Assembly: GCA_029378245.1 (NCBI GenBank)
Contig: JARKIF010000044.1
Coordinates: 124,001-188,000 of the forward strand
Direction of reading: 5' to 3'
From: Roridomyces roridus
Taxonomy: Eukaryota; Basidiomycota; Agaricomycetes; Agaricales; Mycenaceae
Length of the DNA stretch: 64,000 nucleotides
Part shown: piece by piece, positions 53,835-64,000 of the stretch
How positions within the stretch are numbered: the stretch's first letter is position 1
Layout of the letters: each line of letters begins with the position of its first letter
Position numbers and translations under genes: made by a program
Notes under the pieces: model-generated
The model's input: the letters and a program-made list of their open reading frames with translations, nothing else
The model's database searches: none
What the model was told of the DNA's origin: nothing

Positions 53835-54693
53835 CTACCAAGCAATCTCATCTGTCTGCGGGGGCCCGGCCATTGTCTCAAAGTTCAAAAATTTGCCACT
53901 CGTCTTCTCCTTTGTCGCATTATCCACGCGATTCAAAATCCCCGTAATACACCGCTCCACCGTATTCGGCGCCTGAGGCATCCCATTCGCCACGGCCCCG
54001 GCATTTCCCAAATCCGTCTGGATCCAACCGGGGTGAAGCGCGTACACCGTGACCGTGGGGTTCTCCGCATCGAGGGTCTTGACGATAAAATTGGCTGCAG
54101 CCTTGGAGCCCATGTATGCTGGGGCCTGGAGGTTCTTGTATGCGCCGAGGGAGCCGCCAAAGGAGGAGATGTACACGAGCTGGGGTTTGCTCGAGGCGAG
54201 GAGGAGTTTGTGGGTGGCTTGCCATGGGATGATGAGGCCGAGGCTGTTGATTTGATAGTGCTCGAGGAAGTCGTCGGGGTTGGAGGTCGCGATGGGGCCG
54301 AATTGCTTACAGATGCCTGCGACACAAAGTCAGGGAACTGTGAAAAATGGGAGGAATAAGCCCGAGGCACCAGCGCTGGCGATGACGACGTCGAGCTGCC
54401 CCGCAGTCTTGGCAATTTCGGCGATGGCAGCGTCGTTGCTCGCCTTGTCGCTCACCACGAGCTTGACGGGGTGCACGTTGGAGAACTTGGCGGCGAGCTC
54501 CGTCAGGGATTTGGCCGTCGGGTCACGAGCGCCGGCAAAGACGATCGCGTTGGGACGCTCAGCGAGCGTGGCAACGAGGCCGTACCCAATTCCGCGGTTG
54601 GTGCCGGTGACTGCCAGGGAGATGAAATTTGCATCAGGGAAAGGGCGCGAAGGCGGGCGCACCGAGATAGACGGTTAAAGTTTTGTCGGACAT
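53835..54693 (-). CDS. Short-chain dehydrogenase (sniffer/C-factor type), ~250 aa
   Basis: Exons (minus) 54663-54693, 54371-54610, 53835-54316. Motifs: TVYLVTGTNRGIGYGLVATL (T-G-x-x-x-G-I-G cofactor site), LDVVIASAG, YISSFGGSLG (catalytic Ser) and AYMGSKAAANF (Tyr and Lys of Y-x-x-x-K), then ALHPGWIQTDLGNAGA. This places it with NADP-dependent classical SDRs of the sniffer/C-factor group; the substrate is unknown. No lesion seen. Confidence 0.87.
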
Positions 54694-55253
54694 TTTAACT
54701 TTTTGGATGTGGATAAACTAGAAGAAAAGAGTGCCTTGAAGCTTGAGGGTCGACTGGCTTGGAGCTGGCCTAGATGTAGTGGGTTAACTACCAGTCGGGC
54801 ATTACTATCAGTGAACACGACTATTGAGATGGATAAGCTGACGACGAGGAAGGCAAGGGCCATCACTTTCTCCCAGCCGATCAGGGACTTTGGTGTGGGT
54901 CAGCACAGAACGTTCAACAATTTTGTACGCTTTTCTGGTTTGAAGGAGACTCGGAAACCCTGTGCCAGTGTGCCCCAGACTGCTCGCAAAAATTGCTGAG
55001 GGCGCCGATGTACTATGCCGAATTGATTTTGGAGAACATAAGTGGGTACAAAGTGGGTATAGAAAAAAAGTTCACGCAGTTTCGGTGAACTCGGTGAGTC
55101 CGGTCGCCTGATGAACAACGCTTCATGTAATTGATGCGTGAACCGTATGAGATCAGACAACGACTCCCCAGTTATCGTTCTTCCTGTCTTCTATTCTGGC
55201 TTTGAATACATTCACGTCGCGTTTTGATGGAAAGAAAAAAAACTATATGCACT
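54694..55253. other. Intergenic
   Basis: About 560 bp with no supported gene: upstream region of the SDR and downstream region of the next minus-strand gene. Short unrelated frames only. Confidence 0.5.
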
Positions 55254-56081
55254 CTAACACGAATCCGTAATATCCGATTCCTCCAACATCGACCGAGGCG
55301 TGCAATAGCGCTGCACAACCGAAGTTCCGGATTGACTGCTAACGCCAGAACAGCTGCGTACGAGAGGTGGGCGTCGGGCGGGGGAGCAGCTGTGTGGGAG
55401 AGCGCGGGGCGGGGATGCCGGGGTGGGTGATTCCAACCTTGATGCTGAAATTCCGGGCGCATGCACAAGCGGGGTCAGCTCAATCTCGACGAGCTCGATC
55501 ATGTCGTGCGCTGGGTGCGGCGTCGCAGGACGATGTTGAGCAGCGGCGCGGGAGGTTGACGCTGACCCGAGGAAACCGGCAACGGCGGTCCAGAGGCAAG
55601 CGAGACATCCCTGTTCCGTATCCGAGTCGTATTCAGCTTCAGGCTCCGCTTCAGCTTTGCGCGATTTGGCTGGCGGCTCATTGACGGGGCCCAACGTGTC
55701 GAGGAATAGGGGATCTTGACTCAGGATGTAGTGGGATTGCACGACGCCAAAGCGGGTCGATACACCAGCGAGGCCTATGCCGAGACCGAGACCTGCGTCT
55801 TTCCAGCGATGGTCTCTCCTATTCGCAGCCTACACGCTGAGATGAGACTGGAACGGGAATATATGGAGGGCGAGACGCACGACTTGATTCAGGAACGCAG
55901 TCTTGGGGCTGTAGTAGTATCCTCTGCGGTCCCATAATGGCATTGGGTAGTGGACGCGCTGGGTCTGCCCACGGTCGGGGAGCTCGAAAGGCAGGTCGGC
56001 TATGGACGTGGAGGGTGGTATGGTGTTGCCCGACCAGCGAGCGGCGGTACCAGAAGGGGAGAAGGTAAGAGGCGAGAGCAT
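55254..56081 (-). CDS. Single-TM hypothetical protein, ~242 aa
   Basis: Exons (minus) 55881-56081, 55438-55829, 55254-55389. The apparent in-frame TAG at 55830 falls in a 51-nt intron (GTGCGT...GTGTAG), so the gene is intact. It has an N-terminal Ser/Thr-rich stretch, YYYSPKTAFLNQV, one probable membrane helix (AGLGLGIGLAGVSTRFGVV) and a second hydrophobic stretch (GCLACLWTAVAGFLGSAS) after an acidic segment. The tail is Ser/Pro/Arg-rich. No family recognised. Confidence 0.55.
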
Positions 56082-56181
56082 TTTGAAAGCAAAAAACCGA
56101 GTAGATGATGGGAGAGGAGAAAGAGGAAGATGAGACAATAGGGTCAAGTTGTTTGGTGCATCATGATGTTTTCGTGCCGAA

Positions 56182-57019
56182 TCAAAGCCGAATTCCTACT
56201 TTATAACATCCTCCCACACCGCAGCTCTCGCGTCCAAGTTTGATAATACCTTCGTCTAGAATCTTGAGTGCCTTACTGATCGCGGACTTGTCGTCCTTGA
56301 TCCCAACAGTCAGGATGTCGCGGCGAAATTCGTCTATAACACCCTCCATAATATCTCGCTGGCATCCCATGAATCGATTCACGTGGAACGGTATCTCGTT
56401 CTTCTCGAAATCTCTTTTAATGCGGACGCATTCGTCGCTGGCGTTGTGTCTCATGGAGACCCATTGTATAATCGCCTCGGGCCGGAATTTATCTGGTCGC
56501 CCGGTGTGGTCGTAGCCGTAGCAGACCCAGCAGAGGACGTAGAAGAGGGATTTGACGTCGTCGGAGACTCTGCCTGGGCGGGTGGGATTGCGGTCGTTCG
56601 CGCGGAGCTGGTCCAGAGTCTGGAACGCCAACTTGCGCCTATGAGTAGGAGGATGCGGAAGACGGGAAAACGGGCACACACAGGGCGACACATCTGGAAT
56701 CTCTTTGCTCCTTCGTTACATGATCCATCTAAAGGGTCGGGATAGTCGAGGTCTACAACAACGCCGCGAATGCCGTCCTTTTTCTCGATGAGGATGTTGC
56801 TAAAGTCGATATGTCTGTGCAGCGTCTGGTAGTCTGAGAATAAGGATTCAAGCACTGCAGAACTTTATCAGAATGAAGAACCGATGTACTATCATGGTGG
56901 CACGCACCGAGAACCACGTCTCGGAGTGCGCGGAGCAACTCTGCTGCAGAAGGAGCCTGTTCTAGTGAGAGTTTTGGTTCGTGTGGTGTAGAATAGCTTG
57001 CTTCCTTGACGTAGCCCAT
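56182..57019 (-). CDS. FunK1-type protein kinase C-terminal fragment, ~247 aa
   Basis: Exons (minus) 56908-57019, 56680-56854, 56182-56638, in phase. It matches the second half of basidiomycete FunK1 kinases: LFSDYQTLHRHIDFSNILIE (catalytic loop), GVVVDLDYPD (DFG position) and VSDDVKSLFYVLCWVCYGYD. The family's HRD-x-S Asp appears as His here and DFG is DLD. The N-lobe (glycine loop and Lys) is missing; no frame upstream of 57019 supplies it. It is probably a truncated, catalytically dead copy. It could still be expressed because its own frame is intact. Confidence 0.7.
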
Positions 57020-57456
57020 GGTATTTCGGACACGAGTGACGATTGGCACAGTGGACGGTCAGTCAGACGTCTGGACCCATGATATCTTGAACCGAGGGCG
57101 AGGGCGTCGAAGGAGGGACCTACAGCAGAAGAAGTACGCGTTGAATTGTCTAAAATTGGATGGCAAGAGTATCCCTTGAATCCAGAGGATGGAGGTTGGG
57201 AGGAAGAGAGTCGGGTTTGATCAACACACGTGACCGTCACGGCTTTTGTCCCAACCACCATGTGGCCTGACCACAACACACAGATCGTCTCCGTTTTTTT
57301 TTGCGGAACTGTCGAGCTTCCTTTCCCTGTGTACACCCAACCTTGCCTAAGCACGGTACACCTCAACTCGGCGGGGCGTTAATGATTACTCGGCCCGTCA
57401 AATCCGCGCCGGTGATGGCCGTTTATGCCTCCTGCTCCACCCTTCCTCGCTAAACC

Positions 57457-57796
57457 ACCATGTCACTCTATGAATCTGTTCTCAGTCAACGACCGAGCAA
57501 GGCCGCGAGGGCTTCTTTCTGCTTGGACTTGGCTTACTGTCAAATTGAATGCGCAGCAAACTCTGACAAAGCGGCCGGGAAGCACTTACCAAGCTCGTCG
57601 GTCATTGGACGCAGATACGTTTCTGATACCGAACTTCTTTCTGACCAACCCACCGATGTCTATGCTCTTGGATTATCCATCCTGTCGGCTCAGAAAGAAT
57701 ATTGCCCTGGCATGCCCGTAGAACGAAGGTGTATAAAGCGAGAGTGGCAAGTAGTCAATTCCATATCCTCTCCAAATCCTCTTCACTTGATCTACA
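57457..57796 (+). promoter_or_regulatory. Duplicated upstream region of DFR-like gene C
   Basis: Counterpart of 32940-33307. An open frame here (SLYESVLSQRPSKAARASF) is not preserved in the other copy, so I do not call a gene. GTATAAA lies about 65 bp before the ATG. Confidence 0.6.
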
Positions 57797-58993
57797 ATGC
57801 CCACTCAAGCAAAGTCTCTCGTCTTCGTTACTGGTGCCGCTGGATACCTCGGTTTCGAGGTTGTGCACCAGCTACTCCAAGCAGGCTACGCCGTTAGAGG
57901 GTAAGTCCGTTGAGCCATCTTTGATGAATGTTGCTCAAAATGCTTTTAGCGCTGCTCGAGGCCGCAAACTCCCTTTGCTGAAGAAGGCGTTCGCCAAATA
58001 TCCGCAGTTTGAAGCTGTTGAGATCGCCGACGTTTCGACAGCCGACTATCAAGAGGTTTTCAAGGGTGTGGAGGCCATCATCCACACCGCCGCTCCGCTG
58101 CCCGGGCGAGCTGATAGCGAGACTGCGTTCAACGTACGCTTTCCCTTAAAATCACCTGATCCCTGTCCGACTAATGCCATCACAGAGCGCGATAGAAGGG
58201 TCTCTGCACATCCTGCGTGAGGCTCATAAATCAGGAATCAAGAAATTCGTTGCAACCGGCTCGATGGTGACCTTCCCTAACGACGCGTTTGGTTCAAATG
58301 GTGAGAAAGGTCGTCTTACCTATCGCAAAAGCTAACCAACTTCCTGCAGACTGGGTCCCAATAACCAAAGAGCAAGCTGTCAAAGGCAACGCCTTTGAGC
58401 TCTACATCGGCGAGAAGAAGTTCGGCGAGCAGGCTGTGCTGGAGTTCGCAGACAAGCACCCACAAATGGACATTACGATCTTCTGCCCGCCGTGGATCTT
58501 TGGTCCCTTCGCACCAGGGTTTGAGGATATCATTCCCGAACCTGATTTTGCCACCTTCTCGACGAACCTGTTCGTCTACCAACTCCTCCGTTCGGACAAC
58601 AAGAATTACCACTACTCTGCGGGGACGCTCGACGTTCGCGATGTCGCGCGTGCGCACATTGCTGGTCTCAACCCCATCACTCCCGATCATCCGAAGCGTG
58701 TACCCATCGTCTCGCCGTTCCAGACCGACTTCCGCGACGCTATCAATTATATTGCTGCCGAGCGTCCTGCCTTGCGTTCCCGCCTTGCCGACCCAGAGAC
58801 GGTCCCTCGGTGGGCTTCGTACAAGCGTGATGTGGACCTGACTCCGGTGGACACGGCCTTTGGGATCAAGTTGGACTCGTACAAGACGTGGAAGGAGACG
58901 ATACTCGATTCGGTGGATAGGTTCGTGGAGATTGAGCAGAATTGGACGGCGAAGGGATTGAAGTTTGAGGTGCCTACTGTTCCTCCTGTGTAA
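57797..58993 (+). CDS. Extended SDR, DFR/epimerase-like (copy C), ~348 aa
   Basis: Exons 57797-57900, 57950-58133, 58186-58300, 58350-58993: identical structure and lengths to gene A at 33308. The protein differs from A at only scattered positions (for example ALDKYPQF versus AFAKYPQF). Rossmann motif, YIGEKKF and FCPPWIFGPFAPGF are intact. It sits on a ~1.85-kb segmental duplication that also copied the start of gene B. It is likely redundant with A or under different control. Confidence 0.87.
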
Positions 58994-59233
58994 ATGTACG
59001 ATAGGAAGATAAAATAGATAGTGAACATGTTGAACATCACCGGCGGGCTTACCTAACGCTTGCTCCTTTCTTCTTAAGTACTCTCATGTGGTCAACCAAC
59101 CATCTATTGTGGACCCTTCTTTTTCAGATATTACGAAGGATGACCATACTCTCGTCTCGTCCACGTTCCCACCTGGACTTCTCGGTTTCCAGACGAACGC
59201 CATGAGGCCGCCGCATCCGCAACTGTCTCTCTT

Positions 59234-59313
59234 GCTGAAGCAAAACCGCTCGCGTCGGCGAGTAGCTCGATAATGTCTCTCGGTCGAATTTTATTAGAGC
59301 TTACACAGGTCAC
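59234..59313 (+). pseudogene. Truncated exon 1/intron 1 of DFR-like gene B
   Basis: GCTGAAGCAAAACCGCTCG and ATGTCTCTCGGTCGAATTTT ... GCTTACACAGGTCACT repeat the first exon and intron of gene B (34822-34898). The start codon is gone and similarity ends at GGTCACT, marking the duplication breakpoint. Confidence 0.85.
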
Positions 59314-59856
59314 TCTCCATTCATTGAACTTCCATTCCCCCTTTTCGCAACAGTCAACGGGCCAACGGGTTTCAAAGGCCGGCCGGTTTCCATTGGTTTC
59401 CATGAACCTCTTCCCCTCATTCAGAAGTTTCTGTTCACGAATCAGGGCCGTGTGTCTTTGCATTTTCGCGACATCAAGGACGCCACCTGACGTCGAGATA
59501 TCCAGTAACCTCCCCTGTCTCTCGTAACATGAAGTTCATCGCTCTTGCTGGTATCGCCCTCGCCCGACTTCCAAAGATACGGCCTCGACCTTGCCCATCG
59601 ACGATGCCGCAGTAATTGTGTATCCCTGGTCTTGCAATAACGCGCGCAATCAACAGGTGAGACGATGCAACTCTACGCTGCAGTGGTAGCTTACACCTCA
59701 TGGCCAGACACTAGTTTTGTTCGATTGATGTTGAAACGAGGGTTGGGTTCGCTACGGCTGAGTGAGTTGAATTCGTTCATTACGATTCTCGAGGATAATG
59801 ACACGCTATAGCTCTAATATCACCATCCCGACGCACACAATCGCGGTGGACTTGGT
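59314..59856. other. Relic-rich interval
   Basis: No supported gene. MKFIALAGIALA at 59529 looks like the start of a signal peptide, but the frame closes within 30 codons, so it may be a relic of a small secreted protein. Confidence 0.4.
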
Positions 59857-60434
59857 CTACATATCGGGCTTGCATCGCTTGATGTAGAAATGAAACCATG
59901 GAGCAACTTCGGGATTCTTAGGGTCCATCATCCCCGCCACGGTGTCCTCGTCGACGTACCGAAAGTAGTCGATGATGGGGCGATCGTCGTAAATCTGCGA
60001 GCCAGGTTGATTCAAGGGGGAAAAACCGGGATAACTCGAGGACTTACCACGGCAGCAGACACCACACCATGAAATTCAACCCTGCGCAGCCTTGCGCGTC
60101 CCCATTCTACCCACGGGACTCGCTTACCCTGCTCATCGTACACGACGAGAGGCTCTACGTCGTCTTCGCTGAGGAAGCGCTTCCCAGCCCACTTGATCCC
60201 GGTCACCGCATCAGACACGGGGTGGCCTAGGGTGGGGAAATGCCCGCCGACCCATTCGCCGAGGAAGCTGAAGGAGGGTGGGACGGCTTTGAGTTGGTCG
60301 AAGAGGGCGGTGACGGCTTCGGCGTCGGTGGGGCCAGAGGCCATGAGCGCGAGGTACGCTTTCTCGGGGCTAAATGGGCGAGTGTGAGTGTGGGGCGGGA
60401 GCTCTGAGCGGCACACGTACGACTCGGAGGACAT
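59857..60434 (-). CDS. GXWXG/DUF4334 protein (copy 1), ~157 aa
   Basis: Exons (minus) 60421-60434, 60048-60369, 59857-59994. The GXWXG motif is LGEWVGGHFPTLGHP; the C-terminal DUF4334 part is DDRPIIDYFRYVDEDTVAGM ending in FHFYIKRCKPDM. Function unknown; proteins of this type are small and soluble. First exon is only 14 nt (MSSES). It is the first of three tandem copies on the minus strand. Confidence 0.83.
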
Positions 60435-61228
60435 ACTAAAGAAAGGACCTGCGAGTGAGTGTGAGTGAATTGGTTCACTGGTCTTTTATATCCAGCTCGG
60501 GCGGTCTTACTCGGTGTTTCCGGCTTCGTCCTCCTCGGTTCAGATTCAATCGGTTTTCGGCGGCCTTGAGCGCTCGGCTCTATCTGATAAACGAACATGG
60601 TGCCTTCGCCTCGTTCTTGGTCTGCCTCGCGCATGTGGAATCCGCATACGCCTGACTCGTGTAACCCGACCCGTTCCAGGTCACTCGTTGAATCCCGTTC
60701 AAGTTTCATTAGATGCTATCACGCTCCTTGTATGGCTGCACCCGGCCCCTGGAAGCTGTCTTGTCTCACTCATTTTGGCGCAACCCCGCTGTGAGACAAG
60801 CGCGGGCAGTGGGCGGCGAGTTGAAACTTGGGTTCAATTTGAGTAATGTTGTCTGGTTTCATCAGTCGCTTGGCATTCCTGCTCACATCCCGGTCCGCCC
60901 ATTGCCGCCCACCAAAGCATCACCACTACCGTGCGGCGGCGGCGTACGCCCCATCGTGCTACTGGGGGTTGGCGGCCAGAGGATTCCAACCCCGAATCGA
61001 TTGATGGTATGTTCTTACTACAAGGGTTGTCGACTGATGCGCTCTTTAGTACGCTTTAACGTACCGTCGTACAAGGACTTTCTTTTCAGAGCATGTAAGT
61101 ATCTGCGTGTCTCACCATTATCGATGAATAGTGACATGCTCTGGTTTTAATGCCACAGTCTTTGAAAGCGAACTTGAACCGAACTACATAGGATGTGCTC
61201 TGGAAGACGGCGTCGGGTTGCGACCACT
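60435..61228. other. Interval between GXWXG copies 1 and 2
   Basis: Promoter of copy 1 and unassigned DNA. It contains a TTGAAACTTGGGTTCAA palindrome-like site at 60821 and a segment GTTTCATCAGTCGCTTGGCATTCC resembling 63250-63280, which shows that upstream DNA was duplicated along with the genes. Confidence 0.5.
60821..60837. promoter_or_regulatory. TTGAA-TTCAA inverted motif, copy 1
   Basis: TTGAAACTTGGGTTCAA, about 390 bp upstream of GXWXG copy 1. Related sites precede copies 2 and 3. Confidence 0.4.
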
Positions 61229-61902
61229 TTATGGCCAGAGGTCTTTGACCGGAAATGGTGCTGGCTTCAAGTTGCAATTCATCCATGGCCCCGCCTCGTC
61301 GGCGTCAATCTCAATCTTGGAAGTTACTACATCTACGGGCGTGAATCGCGTGATATAAAAATGAAACCCTGTAGGAAGATCCGGATGCTTAGAGTCCATC
61401 AAGCCCGCGACCGTGTCCTCGTCGACGTAGCGAAAATAGTCGATGATAGGACGATCATCGTAAATCTGCAACCCAAATTGGTTCAAGGGAGAAAAGCCGT
61501 GACAACGCGAGCACTTACCAGGTCAGTAGACACCACACCGTGAAATTCAATCCTGCGCAGCCTCGCGCGTCCCCACTCTTCAAACGGGACTCGCTTACCC
61601 TGATCATCGCGCATGACAACGGGCTCTACGTCGTCTTCGCCGTAGAAGTGCTTCCCAACCCATTTGGTCTGGGCAAGCGCCTCAGACACGGGGTGGCCTA
61701 GGGTGGAAAAGTGCCCGCTGACCCACTCGCCAATGAGGAAGGAGGGTGAGATGGATTTAAGTTGGTCGAAGAGAGAGACGTGACGGTTTCGGCGTCGGTG
61801 GGGTTGCCAGAGGCGATGAGGGCTAGGTACGCTTGCTCAGGGCTGAGTGGGTGGGTGAGGTTCCATGGGACGAAAGCGGGAGACGTACGACTCGGAGGAC
61901 AT
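61229..61902 (-). pseudogene. GXWXG/DUF4334 pseudogene (copy 2)
   Basis: Same three-exon layout as copies 1 and 3 (MSSES start at 61902; IGEWVSGHFSTLGHP; DDRPIIDYFRYVDEDTVAGL). A TC-repeat just before the FDQLK codons carries two extra bases (ACGTCTCTCTCTTCGACC; copies 1 and 3 have a single CTCTTCGAC), shifting the frame early. The normal stop after the FHFY-x-x-R segment is also lost, and the last exon runs on to 61229. Confidence 0.82.
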
Positions 61903-62451
61903 GGGGAGAGAACGGGAGTAGATTCGGGTTACTTGCTGGCTTTTTAAGCTGGAGTTGGGTCTTGCTCGGCCCCTTCTTAACGCCTCTGCGGAAGCGAGGT
62001 TGAACTTTGGTTCAATTTTTCTTCTTTGACCGAAGTGTTTCCACATCGACCTGCAGCACTGACTTGTAGCAGACCCTCGAACTGACCAGTCACGGTGAAC
62101 GCACAAATAAATGTAGACCCGCGCACTCGACTCGACGCTCAGCGGGCAGGCAGGGCCCGGGCAGATTTGATTAGCGCCGATTTAGGGAGTAGCCGCGGCT
62201 CGGGGTTGGGTTCTTGTAGGGGCATTTCTTTGGTTCTTCTTTGCTTCGAGAGCGGAGGTTGAATGGATTTTGTAGTGCTTCTACTCGGTCTTTGATACGA
62301 CGAAATCGAACAGTCAGGTTGGGTTTTATTGATCGGCGAGAACGAACATTAACCAGGGGGTGGTTGTTTGTGGATTTGAGAGAGAGAGAGAGAGAGAAAG
62401 TAGATACATTCTCTGGTTGTAATCTCACGCGTGTTTGAACCGAATTAGGAT
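61903..62451. other. Interval between GXWXG copies 2 and 3, with GA repeat
   Basis: 549 bp with no gene. It holds a (GA)n microsatellite at about 62379-62396 and the inverted motif at 62000. Confidence 0.55.
62000..62015. promoter_or_regulatory. TTGAAC-TTTG-GTTCAA inverted repeat, copy 2
   Basis: A perfect 6+6 palindrome with 4-bp spacer, 98 bp upstream of the copy 2 start codon. Confidence 0.5.
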
Positions 62452-63031
62452 CTACATTTCCGGCTTGTATCGTTTGAGATAAAAGTGAAACCCGCCGAGG
62501 AGATTCGGGTCCTTCGACTCCATAATGCCTGCGACAACGTCCTCGTTGACGTAGCGGAAATAGTCCATGATGGGTTTGGCTTCGTATACCTTGAGGCCAT
62601 AAGTATACGGAATATTTCAGACAATCGAAAGGATTGGAACGCTTACCATGGAAGCTGAGGGCACACCACGATATTCAACTTGGCCATGGAGCTTGGCGTG
62701 TCCCCATTCTTCGGACCAGACGCGCTTGCCTTGCTCATCGTACACGATAATGGGATCAACGTCATCTTCACTGTGGAAATGCTTTCCAGCCCATTTGATC
62801 TCGCGTATGAGCTGAGAGACAGGGTGGCCCAGGGTGGGAAAATGACCGCCGAGCCAGTCGCCGAGGAGGAAGGAGGGCGGGATGGGCTTGAGTTTGTCGA
62901 AGAGGGCTGTGACGCTGTCGGCGTCGGTGGGCTCAGAGGCGATGAGGGAGAGGTACGCTTGCTCGGGGCTAAATCGGTGAATGTGAGTGTGAGCAAGGGC
63001 AGGGACGGGACACGTACGACTTGGAGGACAT
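62452..63031 (-). CDS. GXWXG/DUF4334 protein (copy 3), ~157 aa
   Basis: Exons (minus) 63018-63031, 62647-62968, 62452-62589, with the same exon lengths as copy 1. Motifs LLGDWLGGHFPTLGHP, EIKWAGKHFHSEDDVDPII, PIMDYFRYVNEDVVAGIMES and FHFYLKRYKPEM. No lesion. With copy 1 it is one of two intact members of the local array. Confidence 0.83.
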
Positions 63032-63207
63032 GAGAAGGATCTGAGAGTGAATGTTGAATGAGGGAGGCTGCCCACTGGCATTTTATACACTTACAGCTCG
63101 GGCGGACTGTGTCCGACGCTCGTCGGACGGTCCATACCCAATGTCAGAGCGGTGCTCTTGTCGAGGGTCGTGTCAGCGGTCCCGGGCGGGATCCGGGCGG
63201 TTGAACT

Positions 63208-63223
63208 TTGAACTTTGGTTCAG
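63208..63223. promoter_or_regulatory. TTGAAC-TTTG-GTTCAG inverted motif, copy 3
   Basis: About 175 bp upstream of the copy 3 ATG, preceded by one more TTGAACTTTG unit (63201). It lies in the divergent interval shared with the BTB gene at 63313. Confidence 0.45.
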
Positions 63224-63312
63224 TTAGGGAAATGATGCATGATGTCGGATCTCATCAATGCTGTGATTCGCTTGGCATTCCTCTTTGATTCCTCTGCTCA
63301 CCTCCGCCCACC

Positions 63313-64000
63313 ATGATGGCCGGAACGCCCATCGTCGAAGACGAGACTCCGCCTACTCGAGATCCTACGTACTACATCTCGGATGGAAACACTGTTCTTC
63401 AGGTCGAGAACACGTTGTTCAGGGTCCGTCTCTGCGCTCCGTATCGCCCCTCTGCGTAAGCAGCGTAACCGTCCCAGGTCCACCGCTCGATGCTTGTCAA
63501 AGACAAGTCGACCTTCGACAGCATGTTCTCCCTCGACGCATACACGCAGAACACCGAGGACGTTTATGCTCCGAGTAATTTTATGACAGAGGGAGAGAGT
63601 GACGAGAACCCAATACGACTCCATGGTGACAAGGCAGACGAATTTCGTGCGCTCGCGTGGGCATTGTACAGTCTGTGCGTCACCTTTACTTCCACACCCC
63701 TTATCTGTGCTCACTCCATGTAAGTCCGGCTGAAATCGCCGTCTCCATGACCATCCAAGCCAACGACCTACAGCTCATCCATCTCGCCCGAATCGCACAC
63801 AAGTACCAATTCCGCTCGACGGAAATGTGGGCTCTCTCCGCGCTGACACAGTTCCACTCCAACTCCCCTGCGAGTGGTGGCGGCAGTCCTCCCGTGCAAA
63901 ATCTCGTCCAAATCACCGAACTCTCCATCTTGTGCGAATACGAGCCTCTGCGCAATGCGGCTGTCGCCAAGTGGAACCGATTGCTCGGCGAGGGAAGGGC
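63313..64000 (+). CDS. BTB/POZ-domain protein, 3' partial
   Basis: Exons 63313-63423, 63478-63674, 63725 to the window end. Splicing gives the fungal BTB pattern: TYYISDGNTVLQVENTLFRV, HRSMLVKDKSTFDSMFSLDA, NPIRLHGDKADEFRALAWAL and LIHLARIAHKYQFRSTEMWA. It resembles the BTB gene at 44415-45928 in layout and intron positions. The C-terminus lies outside the window. The partner and role are unknown. Confidence 0.85.

Noticed and set aside
55830..55832. In-frame TAG in the single-TM hypothetical gene, first read as a nonsense mutation
   Set aside because: It is the last three bases of a 51-nt intron (donor GTGCGT at 55880), which keeps the frame.
57460..57790. Open frame SLYESVLSQRPSKAARASF as a separate gene
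   Set aside because: The duplicated copy at 32943-33300 does not preserve the frame, and the region holds the TATA-like site of the downstream gene.
1..64000. tRNA, rRNA, CRISPR arrays and bacterial-type operons
   Set aside because: I found no convincing tRNA fold with matching A and B boxes, no rRNA, and no regularly spaced repeats; the genome is clearly eukaryotic.

Overview
Organism: this is nuclear DNA of a filamentous basidiomycete, most likely an Agaricomycete. Genes are dense and carry many short introns (about 45-65 nt, mostly GT-AG). The gene families fit that group: an F-box expansion, fungal BTB proteins, a FunK1-type kinase fragment, an HNH_2 protein, GXWXG/DUF4334 proteins and pathogen-related-protein-like genes. 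Intact Copia and PIF/Harbinger transposons are present. All exon structures were joined by eye from splice sites and reading phase. Where an exon chain closes in frame over many introns I treat the model as strong. Layout, 1-14.2 kb: the 3' part of an FYR-domain gene; a nine-exon RecQ helicase (minus); a complete PIF/Harbinger element (4925-7826) inserted in the RecQ upstream region; a protein joining an HMUDK_hel (DNA base hypermodification) domain to a chromodomain; a probably mitochondrial family-X DNA polymerase; two paralogous F-box genes. 14.2-25 kb: a drug:H+ antiporter-type MFS gene, an F-box relic, an SDR gene broken in its last exon by a nearly pristine Copia element (18137-23095), and an F-box pseudogene. 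25-38.5 kb: a pathogen-related-like gene and its dead copy, a repeat-rich gap, gelsolin/severin, aspartokinase, another F-box gene, two DFR-like extended SDRs, an HNH protein, and relic fragments of RNR1 and of the DFR-like family. 38.5-50 kb: a replication and nucleolar block with RNR1 (ribonucleotide reductase large subunit, minus), a divergent promoter with MCB boxes, and a stand-alone DNA polymerase delta exonuclease-like gene without a polymerase domain. A BTB gene then lies head to head with NOP8 (46 bp between start codons), followed by two small proteins. 50-64 kb: an aspartic protease, a beta-trefoil lectin-like gene, an SDR, a single-TM hypothetical, a FunK1 fragment, a third DFR-like gene on a segmental duplication of the 33-35 kb region, three GXWXG/DUF4334 copies (the middle one dead) and a BTB gene running off the end. 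How the parts relate: RNR1 makes dNTPs and has canonical G1/S (MCB) sites, and its divergent neighbour is a decayed-active-site relative of the replicative polymerase. RecQ, Pol X and the HMUDK-chromodomain protein form a DNA-metabolism cluster split by the Harbinger element. The rest is lineage-specific accessory content shaped by duplication, partial copying and decay. The most unusual items are the HMUDK_hel-chromodomain fusion, the exonuclease-only Pol delta relative, the Harbinger whose two genes take their start codons from the same inverted repeat, and two very small exons (4 and 8 nt) needed to restore universally conserved motifs.
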